NCBI RefSeq assembly: GCF_014653945.1
Contig: NZ_BNAU01000001.1
Span: forward strand, 1,690,181 to 1,754,180
Source of the DNA: Amycolatopsis deserti
GTDB taxonomy: Bacteria; Actinomycetota; Actinomycetes; Mycobacteriales; Pseudonocardiaceae
Length of the DNA: 64,000 bases
Reading direction: 5' to 3'
Positions 55,052-63,975 of the stretch are shown here, one piece after another. The notes under the pieces are model-generated. The model saw nothing but the letters and a program-made list of their open reading frames with translations, searched no databases and was not told where the DNA came from. Within the stretch, counting starts at the first letter, position 1. Every line of letters begins with the position of its first letter. Position numbers and translations under genes: made by a program.

Positions 55052-56232
55052 GTGAAGAGCCCCTTGACCCAGCTTGCGAAGGAATCCCAGGTGGAGCGCG
55101 CCCAGTCCAGGTACGCCCCGCCGACGTCGGACATGAGCAGCGCGACCGCGACCGCGACCAGCGCGGCGACCACGAGCAGCACCACCGCGCCCAGCGACAC
55201 GCGGCTGCGGTGCAGCGCGGCGACCGCCTTGCCGTCGACCAGGCGCGTGCCGAGCTTGAGCCGGGTCAGGAACGTCGACGGGTTCGACCCGGACCGGCCG
55301 TGGTCGAGGAACTCCCGCAGCGTCGCCTGGAACCCGACGGTGACCACGAGCCCGGCCTCGTGCGCGTCGGCGAGCAGCAGCGCCAGGTCCTCCGGGTTGC
55401 CCGACGCGGGGAAGGTGACCGCGCCGATCCCCAGGTCCTGGATGCGCGCCACACCCGGCGCGTGCCCGTCCGGCTGGGCCGGGACGACCACCTCGGCGCC
55501 GCACTTGAGCGTCTCGGCGTCGATGCCGAACGGGTCGCCGACGATGATGTCCGGCTGGTACTTCTGCGCGCGCAGGGTGTCCGCGCCGCCGTCCACACCG
55601 ATCAGCACCGGCCGGTGCTCGGCGATGTACTTCTTGAGCGCCTTGAGGTCCTCGGCGTGCCCCTTGCCGGGCGCGACGACCAGCACGTGCCGGTCCCGCA
55701 GCGGCACCCGCACCTCGGGCACGCCGACACCGTCGAGGATCAGCGTCCGCTCGCGGCGCAGAAACTCGATCGTGTTGGCGGAGAAGGCCTCCAGCTGGGT
55801 GGACATCCCGGCCTTGGCCTCGATCATCTGGTCGGCCACGCTGTCCGGCGTCTGCTCGCTGCCGCCGGCGATGTGCCGGTCGCCGACGTAGACGCCGCCC
55901 TCGTGCAGGCGGATGCGGCTGCCGTCCTTGATCCGGCGCAGCACCTCGCCGCCGACGTTGTCGACCAGCGGGATGCCGGCGTTGACCAGGATCTCCGGGC
56001 CCAGGTTGGGAAACCGGCCGGAGATCGACGGCGAGGCGTTGACCACGGCGGCGACCTCGGCCTCGACGAGCGCGTCGGCGGTGGCGCGGTCCAGGTCGAT
56101 CTGGTCCAGCACCACGATGTCGCCCGGACCGACGCGCCGGAGCAGGTCGCGCGTGCGCCGGTCCACCCGGGCGACGCCGACGATGCCGGGGAGGGCCTCG
56201 GTGTTGCGGTTGAGCAGACCGGGAAGCTTCAT
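55048..56232 (-). CDS. steA: SteA-like thiamine-pyrophosphokinase-fold protein
   Basis: A 394-residue cytokinesis-associated protein, with a cytoplasmic domain related to thiamine pyrophosphokinase (VGVDGGADTLRAQKY, DIIVGD) and one C-terminal membrane helix (GAVVLLVVAALVAVAVALLM). It is coupled to steB and located between recN and pyrG, as in mycobacteria (Rv1697 by order). The enzymatic residues of true kinases are only partly kept, so a structural or ligand-binding role is likely. Confidence 0.9.
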   Translation of the reverse strand: MKLPGLLNRNTEALPGIVGVARVDRRTRDLLRRVGPGDIVVLDQIDLDRATADALVEAEVAAVVNASPSISGRFPNLGPEILVNAGIPLVDNVGGEVLRRIKDGSRIRLHEGGVYVGDRHIAGGSEQTPDSVADQMIEAKAGMSTQLEAFSANTIEFLRRERTLILDGVGVPEVRVPLRDRHVLVVAPGKGHAEDLKALKKYIAEHRPVLIGVDGGADTLRAQKYQPDIIVGDPFGIDAETLKCGAEVVVPAQPDGHAPGVARIQDLGIGAVTFPASGNPEDLALLLADAHEAGLVVTVGFQATLREFLDHGRSGSNPSTFLTRLKLGTRLVDGKAVAALHRSRVSLGAVVLLVVAALVAVAVALLMSDVGGAYLDWARSTWDSFASWVKGLFT

Positions 56233-56335
56233 GTGTCCGATGGTGACAAACGAACACCGGATGTCCGCTCGCAACACGCCGTGCACAACCCGGTTTCTCG
56301 CCGTGATCTCCGGCGGCACCGGTGCGTGTGGACGG

Positions 56336-58126
56336 TCAGCGCTTGGCGCGTTTGCCGGTCTTCTTGCGGGGCTTGGCGGCCGCCTCCTTGTCCTTGTCGG
56401 CCACCGCGAGCAGTTCCTCCGCGTGCGCGCGCCCGGTCTCGGTGCTCTCCATCCCGGCGAGCATCCGCGCCAGCTCGACCACCCGCTCGGACTTCTGCAG
56501 GGTCTTCACGTCGCTGCGCGTGACGCCCGCCGCGGTGCCCTTGTCGACCACCAGGTGCCGGTCGGCGAACGCGGCCACCTGCGGCAGGTGCGTCACCACG
56601 AGCACCTGGTGGGTGCGGGCCAGCCGGGCCAGCCGCCGCCCGATCTCGATCGCCGCGCGGCCGCCGACCCCGGCGTCGACCTCGTCGAACACCAGCGTCT
56701 GCACGGTGTCCGCGTCGGCCAGCACGACCTCGATCGCGAGCATCACGCGGGACAGCTCACCGCCGGAGGCGGCCTTGTGCACCGGCATCGCCGGCGCGGC
56801 GGGGTGTGCCTTGAGCATCAGCTCGACGTCGTCGACGCCGGAGCCGCCGGCGTGCACCAGCTCGCCGTCCACGCGCAGCGCCTGCGGGTCGGACGCGTCG
56901 GTGGCGCGCCGCTTGACCGTCACCTCGATCTGGGCCTGGCCCATCGCCAGGCCGGACAGCTCCTCGGTGACCGCGCCGGCCAGCTCGGCGGCCGCGACCG
57001 ACCGGGCCTTCGACACCGCCGCGGCGTGCCCGGCCAGCTGGGCGGCGAGCTCGTCCCGCCGCGCGGCCAGCGCCGCGAGCGCCTCCTCGGAGGTGTCCAT
57101 CGAGGCCAGGCGCGAGTTCGCGTCCTCGGCCCAGGCCAGCACGCCGTCGATGTCGGCGGCGTACTTGCGGGTCAGGGTCTTCAGCTCGGCCTGCCGGGCC
57201 AGGATCTGCTCGAGCCGGCCCGGATCGGCGTCCAGCCCGTCGAGGTAGCCGCCCAGTTCGGCGCCCACGTCGTTGAGCAGCATCTCGGCCTCGGCCAGCC
57301 GCGGCTCCAGGTCCCGCAGCGCCGAGTCGTCCGCGCCGGAGAGCCGGCGGCGCGCCTCGCCGATCAGGCCGAGCGCGCCCGGCTGGTCCGGGTCGCCGTC
57401 CGCGGCCCCGGACACCGCCGCCTGCGCGGCGCTCGCCGCGGCCCGCAGCTCCTCGGTCGCGGTGAGCCGCTTGACCTGCTCGGCCAGCTCCGCGTCCTCC
57501 CCCGGCTTCGGGTCGACCGCGGCGATCTCGTCCAGCCCGTGCTTGAGCAGGTCGGCCTGCTGCGCCATCTCGCGGGACCGGCTGGTGCGTTCGGCCAGCT
57601 CGGCGACCACGGCGAGCCACTCGTCGCGGACCGCGCGGTACTCGCGCAGCGGTTCGGCGACGTCGTCCCCGGCGAACCGGTCGAGCACCTCGCGCTGCTC
57701 GGACGGGCGCAGCAGCCGCAGCTGGTCGTTCTGCCCGTGCACGGCCAGCAGCCGGTCGGCCAGGTCGGACAGCACGCTCACCGGCACCGAACGGCCGCCC
57801 AGGTGGGCGCGGGAGCGCCCGTCGGCGCCCACCGAGCGCAGCGCGATGAGGCTGCCGTCCTCGTCGGTCTCGCCGCCCGCGTCGGCGACGATCCGGGCGA
57901 CGTGCTCGGCGAACACGCCTTCGAAGCGTCCCTCGACGCTCGCCCGGCCCGAGCCGTTGCGGACCTTCGACGCCTCGGCGCGTCCCCCGGACAGCAGGTG
58001 CAACCCGGTGACGACCATGGTCTTGCCCGCGCCGGTCTCGCCGGTGACCACGGTGAATCCCGGGTGCAGTTCGAGCAGGGCGTCCTCGATCACTCCGAGG
58101 CCCTGGATGCGCATCTCGGCCAGCAC
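56336..58126 (-). CDS. recN: DNA repair protein RecN
   Basis: A 596-residue SMC-like ATPase for double-strand-break repair. Walker A TGETGAGKTM near residue 30, the signature SGGELSRVMLAIEVVL, and Walker B TLVFDEVDAGVGG are present, with a long coiled coil between. GTG 58126 gives VLAEMRIQGLG, parallel to mycobacterial RecN; ATG 58114 is an alternative. The C-terminus is Lys/Arg-rich. Follows nadK by 47 bp and precedes steA by 103 bp. Confidence 0.95.
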   Translation of the reverse strand: MLAEMRIQGLGVIEDALLELHPGFTVVTGETGAGKTMVVTGLHLLSGGRAEASKVRNGSGRASVEGRFEGVFAEHVARIVADAGGETDEDGSLIALRSVGADGRSRAHLGGRSVPVSVLSDLADRLLAVHGQNDQLRLLRPSEQREVLDRFAGDDVAEPLREYRAVRDEWLAVVAELAERTSRSREMAQQADLLKHGLDEIAAVDPKPGEDAELAEQVKRLTATEELRAAASAAQAAVSGAADGDPDQPGALGLIGEARRRLSGADDSALRDLEPRLAEAEMLLNDVGAELGGYLDGLDADPGRLEQILARQAELKTLTRKYAADIDGVLAWAEDANSRLASMDTSEEALAALAARRDELAAQLAGHAAAVSKARSVAAAELAGAVTEELSGLAMGQAQIEVTVKRRATDASDPQALRVDGELVHAGGSGVDDVELMLKAHPAAPAMPVHKAASGGELSRVMLAIEVVLADADTVQTLVFDEVDAGVGGRAAIEIGRRLARLARTHQVLVVTHLPQVAAFADRHLVVDKGTAAGVTRSDVKTLQKSERVVELARMLAGMESTETGRAHAEELLAVADKDKEAAAKPRKKTGKRAKR

Positions 58127-58173
58127 GGGGACCACCGTAGCGGTCCGCTCCGACAATCCGCGCCGGACTCGCC

Positions 58174-59085
58174 TCAGCGCGCGTGCCGTTCCCGCCAGCT
58201 CTTGACGGGCAGCGAGAACTTGTGGACCAGCCGGTCGGTGAACGGGCCCGGGTGCAGGCGGGCCAGCCGGACCGGGACCTCTCCCGCGACGACCTCGACC
58301 CGCGCGCCGCGCGGCAGGGCGATGTGCCGCAGCCCGTCGCAGGTCAGGACCGCGGGCGAGCCGAACGGGTCGATGCCGACGGTGATCACCGAGTCCCGCG
58401 AGACGACCAGCGGGCGGGAGAACATCGCGTGCGCGTTGCTGGGCACGACGAGCAGCGCCTCGACGTCCGGCCAGATGATCGGGCCGCCCGCGGAGAACGC
58501 GTACGCGGTCGAACCGGTCGGAGTGGCGCACAGCACACCGTCGCAGCCGAAGGCGGACACCGGCCTGCCGTCGACCTCGATGAGCGCGTCCAGGATCCGC
58601 TCACGTGTGCTCTTCTCGACGCTGGCCTCGTTGAGCGCCCAGGTGCGGGCCACGATCCGGCCCTCGACCGACACCGTGACGTCGATCGTCATGCGCTCCT
58701 CGACGGTGTACTCGCGGGAGACCACCCGCTGCACGGTCTCGGTGAGCGCGTCGGAGTCGGCCTCGGTGAGGAACCCGACGCGGCCGAGGTTGACGCCCAG
58801 CACCGGCACGCCCGCGGGGCGGGCCAGCTCGGCGGCGCGCAGCAGGGTGCCGTCACCGCCGAGGACGAGCACCAGCTCGGCGCCCCGCGCCGGGTCGTCG
58901 TGCGGCGCGACCAGGGTGCACAGCTCGTCGAGCGAGTCGTGCTCGATGAGCTCCTTGACCTCGTCGTCGATGACGCGCAGCCCGATGCCGGCCTCGCTGA
59001 ACCGGGTCGCGACCTCGCGCGCGGCGTCCTTGGTCGTCTCCCGGTCGGGGTGCATGACCAGCAGCACCTCGCGGCTCTCGCTCAC
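58174..59085 (-). CDS. nadK: NAD kinase
   Basis: A 303-residue ATP- or polyphosphate-dependent NAD kinase. LGGDGTLLRAAEL is the GGDG motif, NLGRVGFLTEAD the conserved second segment, and TPTGSTAYAFSAGGPI the nucleotide-binding loop. Supplies NADP. Start (GTG) overlaps the tlyA stop by 4 bp. Its protein also has a short C-terminal basic tail. Confidence 0.96.
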   Translation of the reverse strand: MSESREVLLVMHPDRETTKDAAREVATRFSEAGIGLRVIDDEVKELIEHDSLDELCTLVAPHDDPARGAELVLVLGGDGTLLRAAELARPAGVPVLGVNLGRVGFLTEADSDALTETVQRVVSREYTVEERMTIDVTVSVEGRIVARTWALNEASVEKSTRERILDALIEVDGRPVSAFGCDGVLCATPTGSTAYAFSAGGPIIWPDVEALLVVPSNAHAMFSRPLVVSRDSVITVGIDPFGSPAVLTCDGLRHIALPRGARVEVVAGEVPVRLARLHPGPFTDRLVHKFSLPVKSWRERHAR

Positions 59086-59891
59086 TGGGGACCCTTCCCG
59101 ACCGCGTCGCGGACCAGTTGCTCGACGTCCTGCTCCGGCGCCGGATCACGGCGCAGCCAGGCGAAGTATTCGACGTTGCCGGACGGTCCGGGCAGCGGGC
59201 TGGCGACCACCCCGTGCGGGTGCAGGCCCAGCTCGGCGGCGGCGTCCAGCACGTCCAGGACGGCCTGGGCGCGCAGGTCCGGGTCCCGCACCACACCGCC
59301 GCTGCCCAGGCGTTCCTTTCCGACCTCGAACTGCGGTTTGACCATCGGCACCAGGTCGGCCTCGGCGGTCGCGCACGCGGCGAGCGCGGGCAGGACCAGG
59401 CGCAGGGAGATGAACGACAGGTCGCCGACGACCAGGTCGACCGGCCCGCCGCACTGCTCCGGGGTGAGGTTGCGGACGTTGGTCTTGTCCAGCACGACGA
59501 CGCGTTCGTCGGTCTGCAGCCGCCAGTCGAGCAGGCCGCGGCCGACGTCGGCGGCCACGACCTGGCGGGCGCCGCGGCGCAGCAGGACGTCGGTGAACCC
59601 GCCGGTGGAGGCGCCGGCGTCCAGGCAGCGCTTGCCCTCGACGGACAGCCCGGCCGGTTCGAACGCCTCGAGCGCGCCGAGCAGCTTGTGGGCGCCGCGG
59701 GAGGCCCAGCCGGGGTCGTCGGCGGCCTTGACCACGATGGGTGCGCCGGTGTCGACGCCCGTGGCCGGTTTGCTGGCGACCATGCCGTTGACGGTCACCT
59801 TGCCCTCGCTGATCAGCGTGCTGGCGTGCTCGCGGGAGCGGGCGAGGCCGCGGCGCACCAGTTCGGCGTCGAGGCGGGCCCTGCGGGGCAT
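59082..59891 (-). CDS. tlyA: TlyA-family 16S/23S rRNA cytidine-2'-O-methyltransferase
   Basis: A 269-residue methyltransferase. An N-terminal S4 domain (ARLDAELVRRGLARSREHASTLI) precedes a Rossmann fold with SAM motif DAGASTGGFTDVLL and the KxxD-type catalytic residues. As established for mycobacteria, TlyA methylates 16S C1409 and 23S C1920, and its loss gives capreomycin resistance. It is coupled to nadK and follows a small hypothetical gene. Confidence 0.95.
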   Translation of the reverse strand: MPRRARLDAELVRRGLARSREHASTLISEGKVTVNGMVASKPATGVDTGAPIVVKAADDPGWASRGAHKLLGALEAFEPAGLSVEGKRCLDAGASTGGFTDVLLRRGARQVVAADVGRGLLDWRLQTDERVVVLDKTNVRNLTPEQCGGPVDLVVGDLSFISLRLVLPALAACATAEADLVPMVKPQFEVGKERLGSGGVVRDPDLRAQAVLDVLDAAAELGLHPHGVVASPLPGPSGNVEYFAWLRRDPAPEQDVEQLVRDAVGKGPQ

Positions 59892-59895
59892 CGGC

Positions 59896-60114
59896 TCACA
59901 CCTTGTCGATGCTGGACAGGGCGAAGGTCAGCTCGGAGTGCACGGCGTCGAAGCGCTCGACGTGCTCGGCGAGCGGGATCTGGTCCAGGTCGTCGAGCGC
60001 GGCCATCGCTTCCTCGATGCCGGCGCGCGGGTCGGCCTGCGGCGCGGCACTCGGCGGCGGCCCGGGCACCGGGCGCGGCGGCTGCGGAGTCGGTTGGTGC
60101 TGCACGGTCACCAC
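59896..60114 (-). CDS. Small hypothetical protein (conserved in the tlyA neighbourhood)
   Basis: A 72-residue protein. The first ~28 residues are Pro-rich and disordered; the rest is an acidic helix region (IEEAMAALDDLDQIPLAEHVERFDAVH). GTG start 1 bp after the phosphatase stop. A similar-sized protein lies at the same place in Mycobacterium (Rv1693 by order). Not otherwise recognised; it could be a partner of TlyA. Confidence 0.7.
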   Translation of the reverse strand: MVTVQHQPTPQPPRPVPGPPPSAAPQADPRAGIEEAMAALDDLDQIPLAEHVERFDAVHSELTFALSSIDKV

Positions 60115-60115
60115 G

Positions 60116-61126
60116 CTAACGGATCGGCTCGCCGCCGGACGGCAGCCCCAGCTCGGTGAGGGTTTTTCCGGCGTGGTCGTCCCCGGCCCGGACGGCGGTG
60201 ACGCCGGTGTCCCACGCTGTGGCGCAGAGGGTGCGCAGCAGGGCCAGCGGGTCGCCCTCGCCGGTCACCACGAGGGTGTCGCCGTCCGGGCGGACCTGCC
60301 AGCCGGGCTGCGGGGCGATCCGGAGGTCGTCCGCCGGCTCGGTGAGGGCGCCGAGGTCGGCGCCCAGGTAGGTCGGGCGCTCGGCCGGCACCGCGGTGAC
60401 CAGGGTGGCCGGGGTGGCGACGCCGGTGAGCACGCACAGCGAGTCCATGCCGGCGGTGACGGCGCCCGCGATGTCGGTGTCCAGCCGGTCCCCGATCGCG
60501 AGCGGTCGGCTCGCGCCGGCCGACTTCGCGGCGGTGTGGAACAGCGGGGCCTCGGGTTTGCCGGCGACCTCCGGGGTGGCGCCGGTGGCGGTGCGCAGGG
60601 CGGCGACCATCGAGCCGTTGCCGGGCAGCAGGCCGCGCTCGGTGGGCAGGGTGGTGTCGACGTTGCAGGCGACCCACAGAGCCCCCGCGCGGATGGCGAC
60701 GCACGCCTCGGCCAGGTCGGCCCAGCCGGTGGCGGGGTTGTGGCCCTGCACGACGGCGGCGACGTCGTCCCCGGCCTTGCGCACGGGCTTCAGCCCCACG
60801 GCGGTGATCTCGTTCGCGAGCGCGGCGGTGCCGACGACGAGGACGACCGCCCCGGCGGGCAGCCGGTCGCCGAGCAGCCGGGCGGCCGCCTGGGCGCTCG
60901 TGCTGACCTCGTCCGGGGTGGCGTCGATGGCGAGGCCGCGGAGGTGGTCCGCGACGTCGCCGGGCGCTTTGGACGCGTTGTTGGTCACGAAGCGCACCGG
61001 GGCGCCGGCGTCGCGCAGCTGCCGGATGGCCGCCGCGGCCCCCGGGATGGGCCGGGGGCCGTGGTAGACGGTTCCGTCGAGGTCGAACAGGAACGCGTCG
61101 TAGGCGGCTTGGAGGGCGTCAGCCAT
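60116..61126 (-). CDS. HAD-IIA (NagD-type) phosphatase
   Basis: A 336-residue phosphatase. FLFDLDGTVYHG gives the nucleophile Asp and acid Asp, RFVTNNAS is motif II, KPEAPLF the motif III Lys, and GDRLDTDIAGA motif IV. As I recall the mycobacterial counterpart (Rv1692) is a glycerol-3-phosphate phosphatase. A C-terminal extension of ~80 residues (ADDHAGKTL) follows. ATG 61126 overlaps the upstream gene's stop by 8 bp. Confidence 0.9.
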   Translation of the reverse strand: MADALQAAYDAFLFDLDGTVYHGPRPIPGAAAAIRQLRDAGAPVRFVTNNASKAPGDVADHLRGLAIDATPDEVSTSAQAAARLLGDRLPAGAVVLVVGTAALANEITAVGLKPVRKAGDDVAAVVQGHNPATGWADLAEACVAIRAGALWVACNVDTTLPTERGLLPGNGSMVAALRTATGATPEVAGKPEAPLFHTAAKSAGASRPLAIGDRLDTDIAGAVTAGMDSLCVLTGVATPATLVTAVPAERPTYLGADLGALTEPADDLRIAPQPGWQVRPDGDTLVVTGEGDPLALLRTLCATAWDTGVTAVRAGDDHAGKTLTELGLPSGGEPIR

Positions 61127-63680
61127 TCGCGAGCTCCGCGGCGCGTTCGGCGGCGTCGGTCTCGTCCTCCGCATCCGCTTCGGCGGCGTGCAGGAACCAG
61201 CGCAGCGCCTCTTCGTCGCGGCCGGCCGCGACGAGGTTGTCGGCGTAGGCGTAGAACAGCCGGGCGCTCCACGGGTCGCGCTTGCGCGGGTCGAGGTCGT
61301 CGCCCTGCAGGGAGACGACGGCGGCGTCCACCTGGCCGAGGTCGCGCCGCGCCCCCGCGGCGACGATCTTCAGCTCGATCTCGACGTCCCGCGGCAGCTT
61401 GTGGCCCTGCATCTCCTTGGCGAGGTCGAGGGCCCGCTCGGGGCGGCCCAGGGCGCGCTCGGCGTCGGCGATGACGGCCACGTGCTGGTCGGTGTGGGTC
61501 ATCCGGCGGACGGCCCGCAGCTCGGCGAGGGCTTCCTGCCAGCGGCCGGCGTGGTAGGACACCAGGCCGAGCGCCTCGCGGACGATCGGGATCCGGGAGG
61601 CGCGGGTCTTGGCGTACTTGGCGTGCGCCAGGGCGGCCTCCGGGTCGGTGTCGATCAGGTTCCCCGCGGCGACCAGGTGCTTGCCGACGGTCTCGGCGAG
61701 CGACTTGGGCAGCGAGCGGAGTTCCCGCCGGACGTCCGGGTCGAGGTCGCTGTACTCGATGTCCTCCGGAAGCTCGGGCGCCTCGAGCAGCTCCCGCGCG
61801 AGGGCCGCGTCGTCCAGATCACCGCCGCCGCGCCGCCCACGCCGGTCGTCGTCGCGGCGGCGCTCCGCACGTGGTGCCGAGCGGAACTCCGCGTCAGCGA
61901 TCTCGACGTGCTCCTCGCGGGCCACGGGAGCAGCAGCCGGCCCGGCGACCTCGTCGTCCAGGCTGTCGCCGTTGTCGGTGAGCTCGTCGTGCTCCTCCCG
62001 GGCCACAGGAGCGGCCGCCCGCCCGGCGACGTCGGCTTCGTCCGGGGTGTCGGCGCCGTCCGCCTCACGGCCCACAGGAGCGGCAACCTGCCCGGCGACC
62101 TCGTCGCCGTCCGAGCCGTCCGCCTCGCCGGCGGTCTCCTCGTGCTCCGAAGCAGCTGGGCGCGCCTTCTCGTCCGTCAGCGCGTCGCCCACGGAGACCT
62201 CTACCGACGGCGCGTCAGCCTGCGGCTGCTCCTCGACGGCCTCGAAGTGCTCGTCACCAACCGGCTCGGGCCGGTCACCGCGATCGAATCCGCGGCCGGA
62301 GCGGTCGTCGTCGCGCTTCCAGCCGGGGCGGTCGCCACGCTCGAAGCGGCCGCCGGAGCGGGTGTCGTCGAACTTGCGGGCCGGCCGGTCGCCGCCACGG
62401 TCGAACTTTCCGCTCGGGCGGTCGTCGCGGCCGTAGCCGCGCCCACCCGACCGGGTGTCGTCACGACGGGGGCCACCGGAGCGGTTGTCGTCCCGCTTCC
62501 CGTAGCCGCCACGCCGGTCGTCACCACCGCGGTTGTCGAAGGAACGGCCGCCGCGGTTGTCGTCGCGGTTCCAGCCCGGACGGTCCCCACGCCGGTCGTC
62601 GAAGCGACCGCCGCGCTTGTCGTCCCGGCGCTCGCCGCCGCGGTTGTCGTAGGAGCGCCCACCACGGTTGTCCTCACGGCGGCCCTCGAAGGAGCGGCCG
62701 CCCCGCTCACCACGGTTGTCGAACGAGCGGTCGCCACGCCCCTCGAAGGAGCGCCCACCGCGGTCGCCACGGCTGTCGAAGGAGCTGCCACCGCGGTTGT
62801 CCTCGCGGCGGCCCTCGAAGGAGCGGCCGCCACGCTTGTCGTCGCGGTTCCACTCCCGGCGGTCGCCACCGCGCCCCTCGAACGAGCGGCTGTCGCGACG
62901 GTCACCGCCGCGGTTGTCGAAGGAGCGGCCCCCACGATCGTCGCGGTTCCAGCCCTGCCGGTCGCCGCCACGCCCCCCGGAGGGGCGGTCGCCACCGCGG
63001 CTCTCGAACGAGCGGCCGCCACGGTCGCCGCGGTTCCAATCCTGCCGGTCGCCGCCACGCCCCCCGGAGGGGCGATCGCCACCGCGGCTCTCGAACGAGC
63101 GGCCACCGCGGTCGCCGCGGTTCCAGCCCTGCCGATCGCCGCCGCCGGCCGGGCGGTCGCTGCGGTTCCAGCCCCGGCTGTCGCTGCTTCCGCCCCCGGT
63201 GGGGCGGTCGCCGCGGTTGTCGAAGGAGCGGCCACCGCGCTTGTCGTCCCGGTTCCAGCCCTGGCGGTCGCCGCCACGCCCCTCGGAGGGGCGGTCGCCG
63301 CGGCGGTTGTCGTACGAGCGGTCGCCGCGTTTGTCGTCTCGGTTCCAGCCACCGCGGTCGTTGCCGCGGCGATTCTCGTCGCGGTTCCCACCCGGCCGGT
63401 CGCCGCGCCGGTCGTCGGCGCCGCGGTTGCCTCCGCGGCGCTCGTCGTCGCGGTTCCAGCTCGAGCGGTTGCCCGCTCCGCCGCGGCGGTCGTCGTAGTC
63501 GCGTCCGCCGGATCGCTTGTCGTCCTGCCGGCCATATCCGCCCGACCGGCCACCCTGTCCCGCCTTGCCGTGCGGGGTGCCTCGCTGCGCTCCCGATCGT
63601 CCTGCGCCGGGAGCCGAATCGCGGCGCCGGGGGCGATCGGACGCGGCGCCGTCGAAGTCGCGCCGTCCGAAGTCCGCCAC
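61119..63680 (-). CDS. RGG-like disordered repeat / TPR protein, 853 aa
   Basis: Residues 1-470 are low complexity, dominated by Arg, Gly, Asp, Asn, Ser, with many copies of RSF[DE][NSG]RG and WNR[DG]D[RK] motifs. Residues 471-620 are acidic with three VAGxxAAPVxRE repeats (near 528, 551 and 578). Residues ~625-853 fold as TPR-like helices (AALAHAKYAKTRASR, AGRWQEALAELRAVRR). Mycobacterial relatives at this locus have only the TPR part (~250 residues). GTG 63680 follows AGAGGAGG. RGG boxes bind RNA and drive phase separation in eukaryotes; a role near rRNA is inference. It begins 41 bp after the rRNA terminator. Confidence 0.85.
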   Translation of the reverse strand: MADFGRRDFDGAASDRPRRRDSAPGAGRSGAQRGTPHGKAGQGGRSGGYGRQDDKRSGGRDYDDRRGGAGNRSSWNRDDERRGGNRGADDRRGDRPGGNRDENRRGNDRGGWNRDDKRGDRSYDNRRGDRPSEGRGGDRQGWNRDDKRGGRSFDNRGDRPTGGGSSDSRGWNRSDRPAGGGDRQGWNRGDRGGRSFESRGGDRPSGGRGGDRQDWNRGDRGGRSFESRGGDRPSGGRGGDRQGWNRDDRGGRSFDNRGGDRRDSRSFEGRGGDRREWNRDDKRGGRSFEGRREDNRGGSSFDSRGDRGGRSFEGRGDRSFDNRGERGGRSFEGRREDNRGGRSYDNRGGERRDDKRGGRFDDRRGDRPGWNRDDNRGGRSFDNRGGDDRRGGYGKRDDNRSGGPRRDDTRSGGRGYGRDDRPSGKFDRGGDRPARKFDDTRSGGRFERGDRPGWKRDDDRSGRGFDRGDRPEPVGDEHFEAVEEQPQADAPSVEVSVGDALTDEKARPAASEHEETAGEADGSDGDEVAGQVAAPVGREADGADTPDEADVAGRAAAPVAREEHDELTDNGDSLDDEVAGPAAAPVAREEHVEIADAEFRSAPRAERRRDDDRRGRRGGGDLDDAALARELLEAPELPEDIEYSDLDPDVRRELRSLPKSLAETVGKHLVAAGNLIDTDPEAALAHAKYAKTRASRIPIVREALGLVSYHAGRWQEALAELRAVRRMTHTDQHVAVIADAERALGRPERALDLAKEMQGHKLPRDVEIELKIVAAGARRDLGQVDAAVVSLQGDDLDPRKRDPWSARLFYAYADNLVAAGRDEEALRWFLHAAEADAEDETDAAERAAELANG

Positions 63681-63721
63681 CTGGGCCTCCTCTTTCTAGG
63701 TTGTGAAGATCAGTAAACGCG

Positions 63722-63769
63722 CCAAGGGCCCGTCAGGCGAGCCAATCGGCTATCCTAACGGGCCCTTGG
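63722..63769 (-). terminator. rRNA operon terminator
   Basis: CCAAGGGCCCGT and ACGGGCCCTTGG form a perfect 12-bp stem with a 24-nt loop that can itself pair (AGCC/GGCT). It lies 7 bp beyond the 5S end in the direction of transcription, followed by a short GTTTAC tract. Confidence 0.75.
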
Positions 63770-63776
63770 GAAAGGG

Positions 63777-63895
63777 TGTTCGGCGGTGTCCTACTCTCCC
63801 ACACCCGCGGGGGTGCAGTACCATCGGCGCTGGCAGGCTTAGCTTCCGGGTTCGGAATGGGACCGGGCGTTTCCCTGCCGCCATGACCACCGAAA
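63777..63895 (-). rRNA. rrf: 5S ribosomal RNA
   Basis: The 119-nt sequence read on the minus strand begins TTTCGGTGGTCATGGC and ends CCGCCGAACA; the conserved GGAAACGCCCGGTCCCATTC and CCGAACCCGGAAGCTAAG blocks are present. Boundaries are set by analogy with mycobacterial 5S and may be off by one or two bases. Confidence 0.95.
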
Positions 63896-63907
63896 CTCTC
63901 CGAAACA

Positions 63908-63933
63908 ACACCAGAGTGTTCCAGTTCTGGTGT
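63908..63933. promoter_or_regulatory. Stem in the 23S-5S spacer, candidate RNase III processing site
   Basis: ACACCAGA-N10-TCTGGTGT, an 8-bp perfect stem that extends imperfectly with GAAAC/GTTTC on either side. Position between 23S and 5S suits an rRNA processing stem. Confidence 0.5.
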
Positions 63934-63975
63934 GGTGTTTCAGAGTTGCAGAGCGGATGCGTAGCAGCTTTGTGG

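Noticed and set aside
62271..63680. Repetitive DNA read as a possible CRISPR array or mobile repeat
   Set aside because: Repeats are in frame, have no unique spacers of constant length, and encode the RGG-like protein.
61188..63716. An open frame of about 842 codons antisense to the RGG-TPR gene
   Set aside because: Its product is low-complexity VAATPPGGA-type sequence, a shadow of the repetitive codons on the other strand. The minus-strand frame has a good ribosome-binding site and the recognisable TPR domain.
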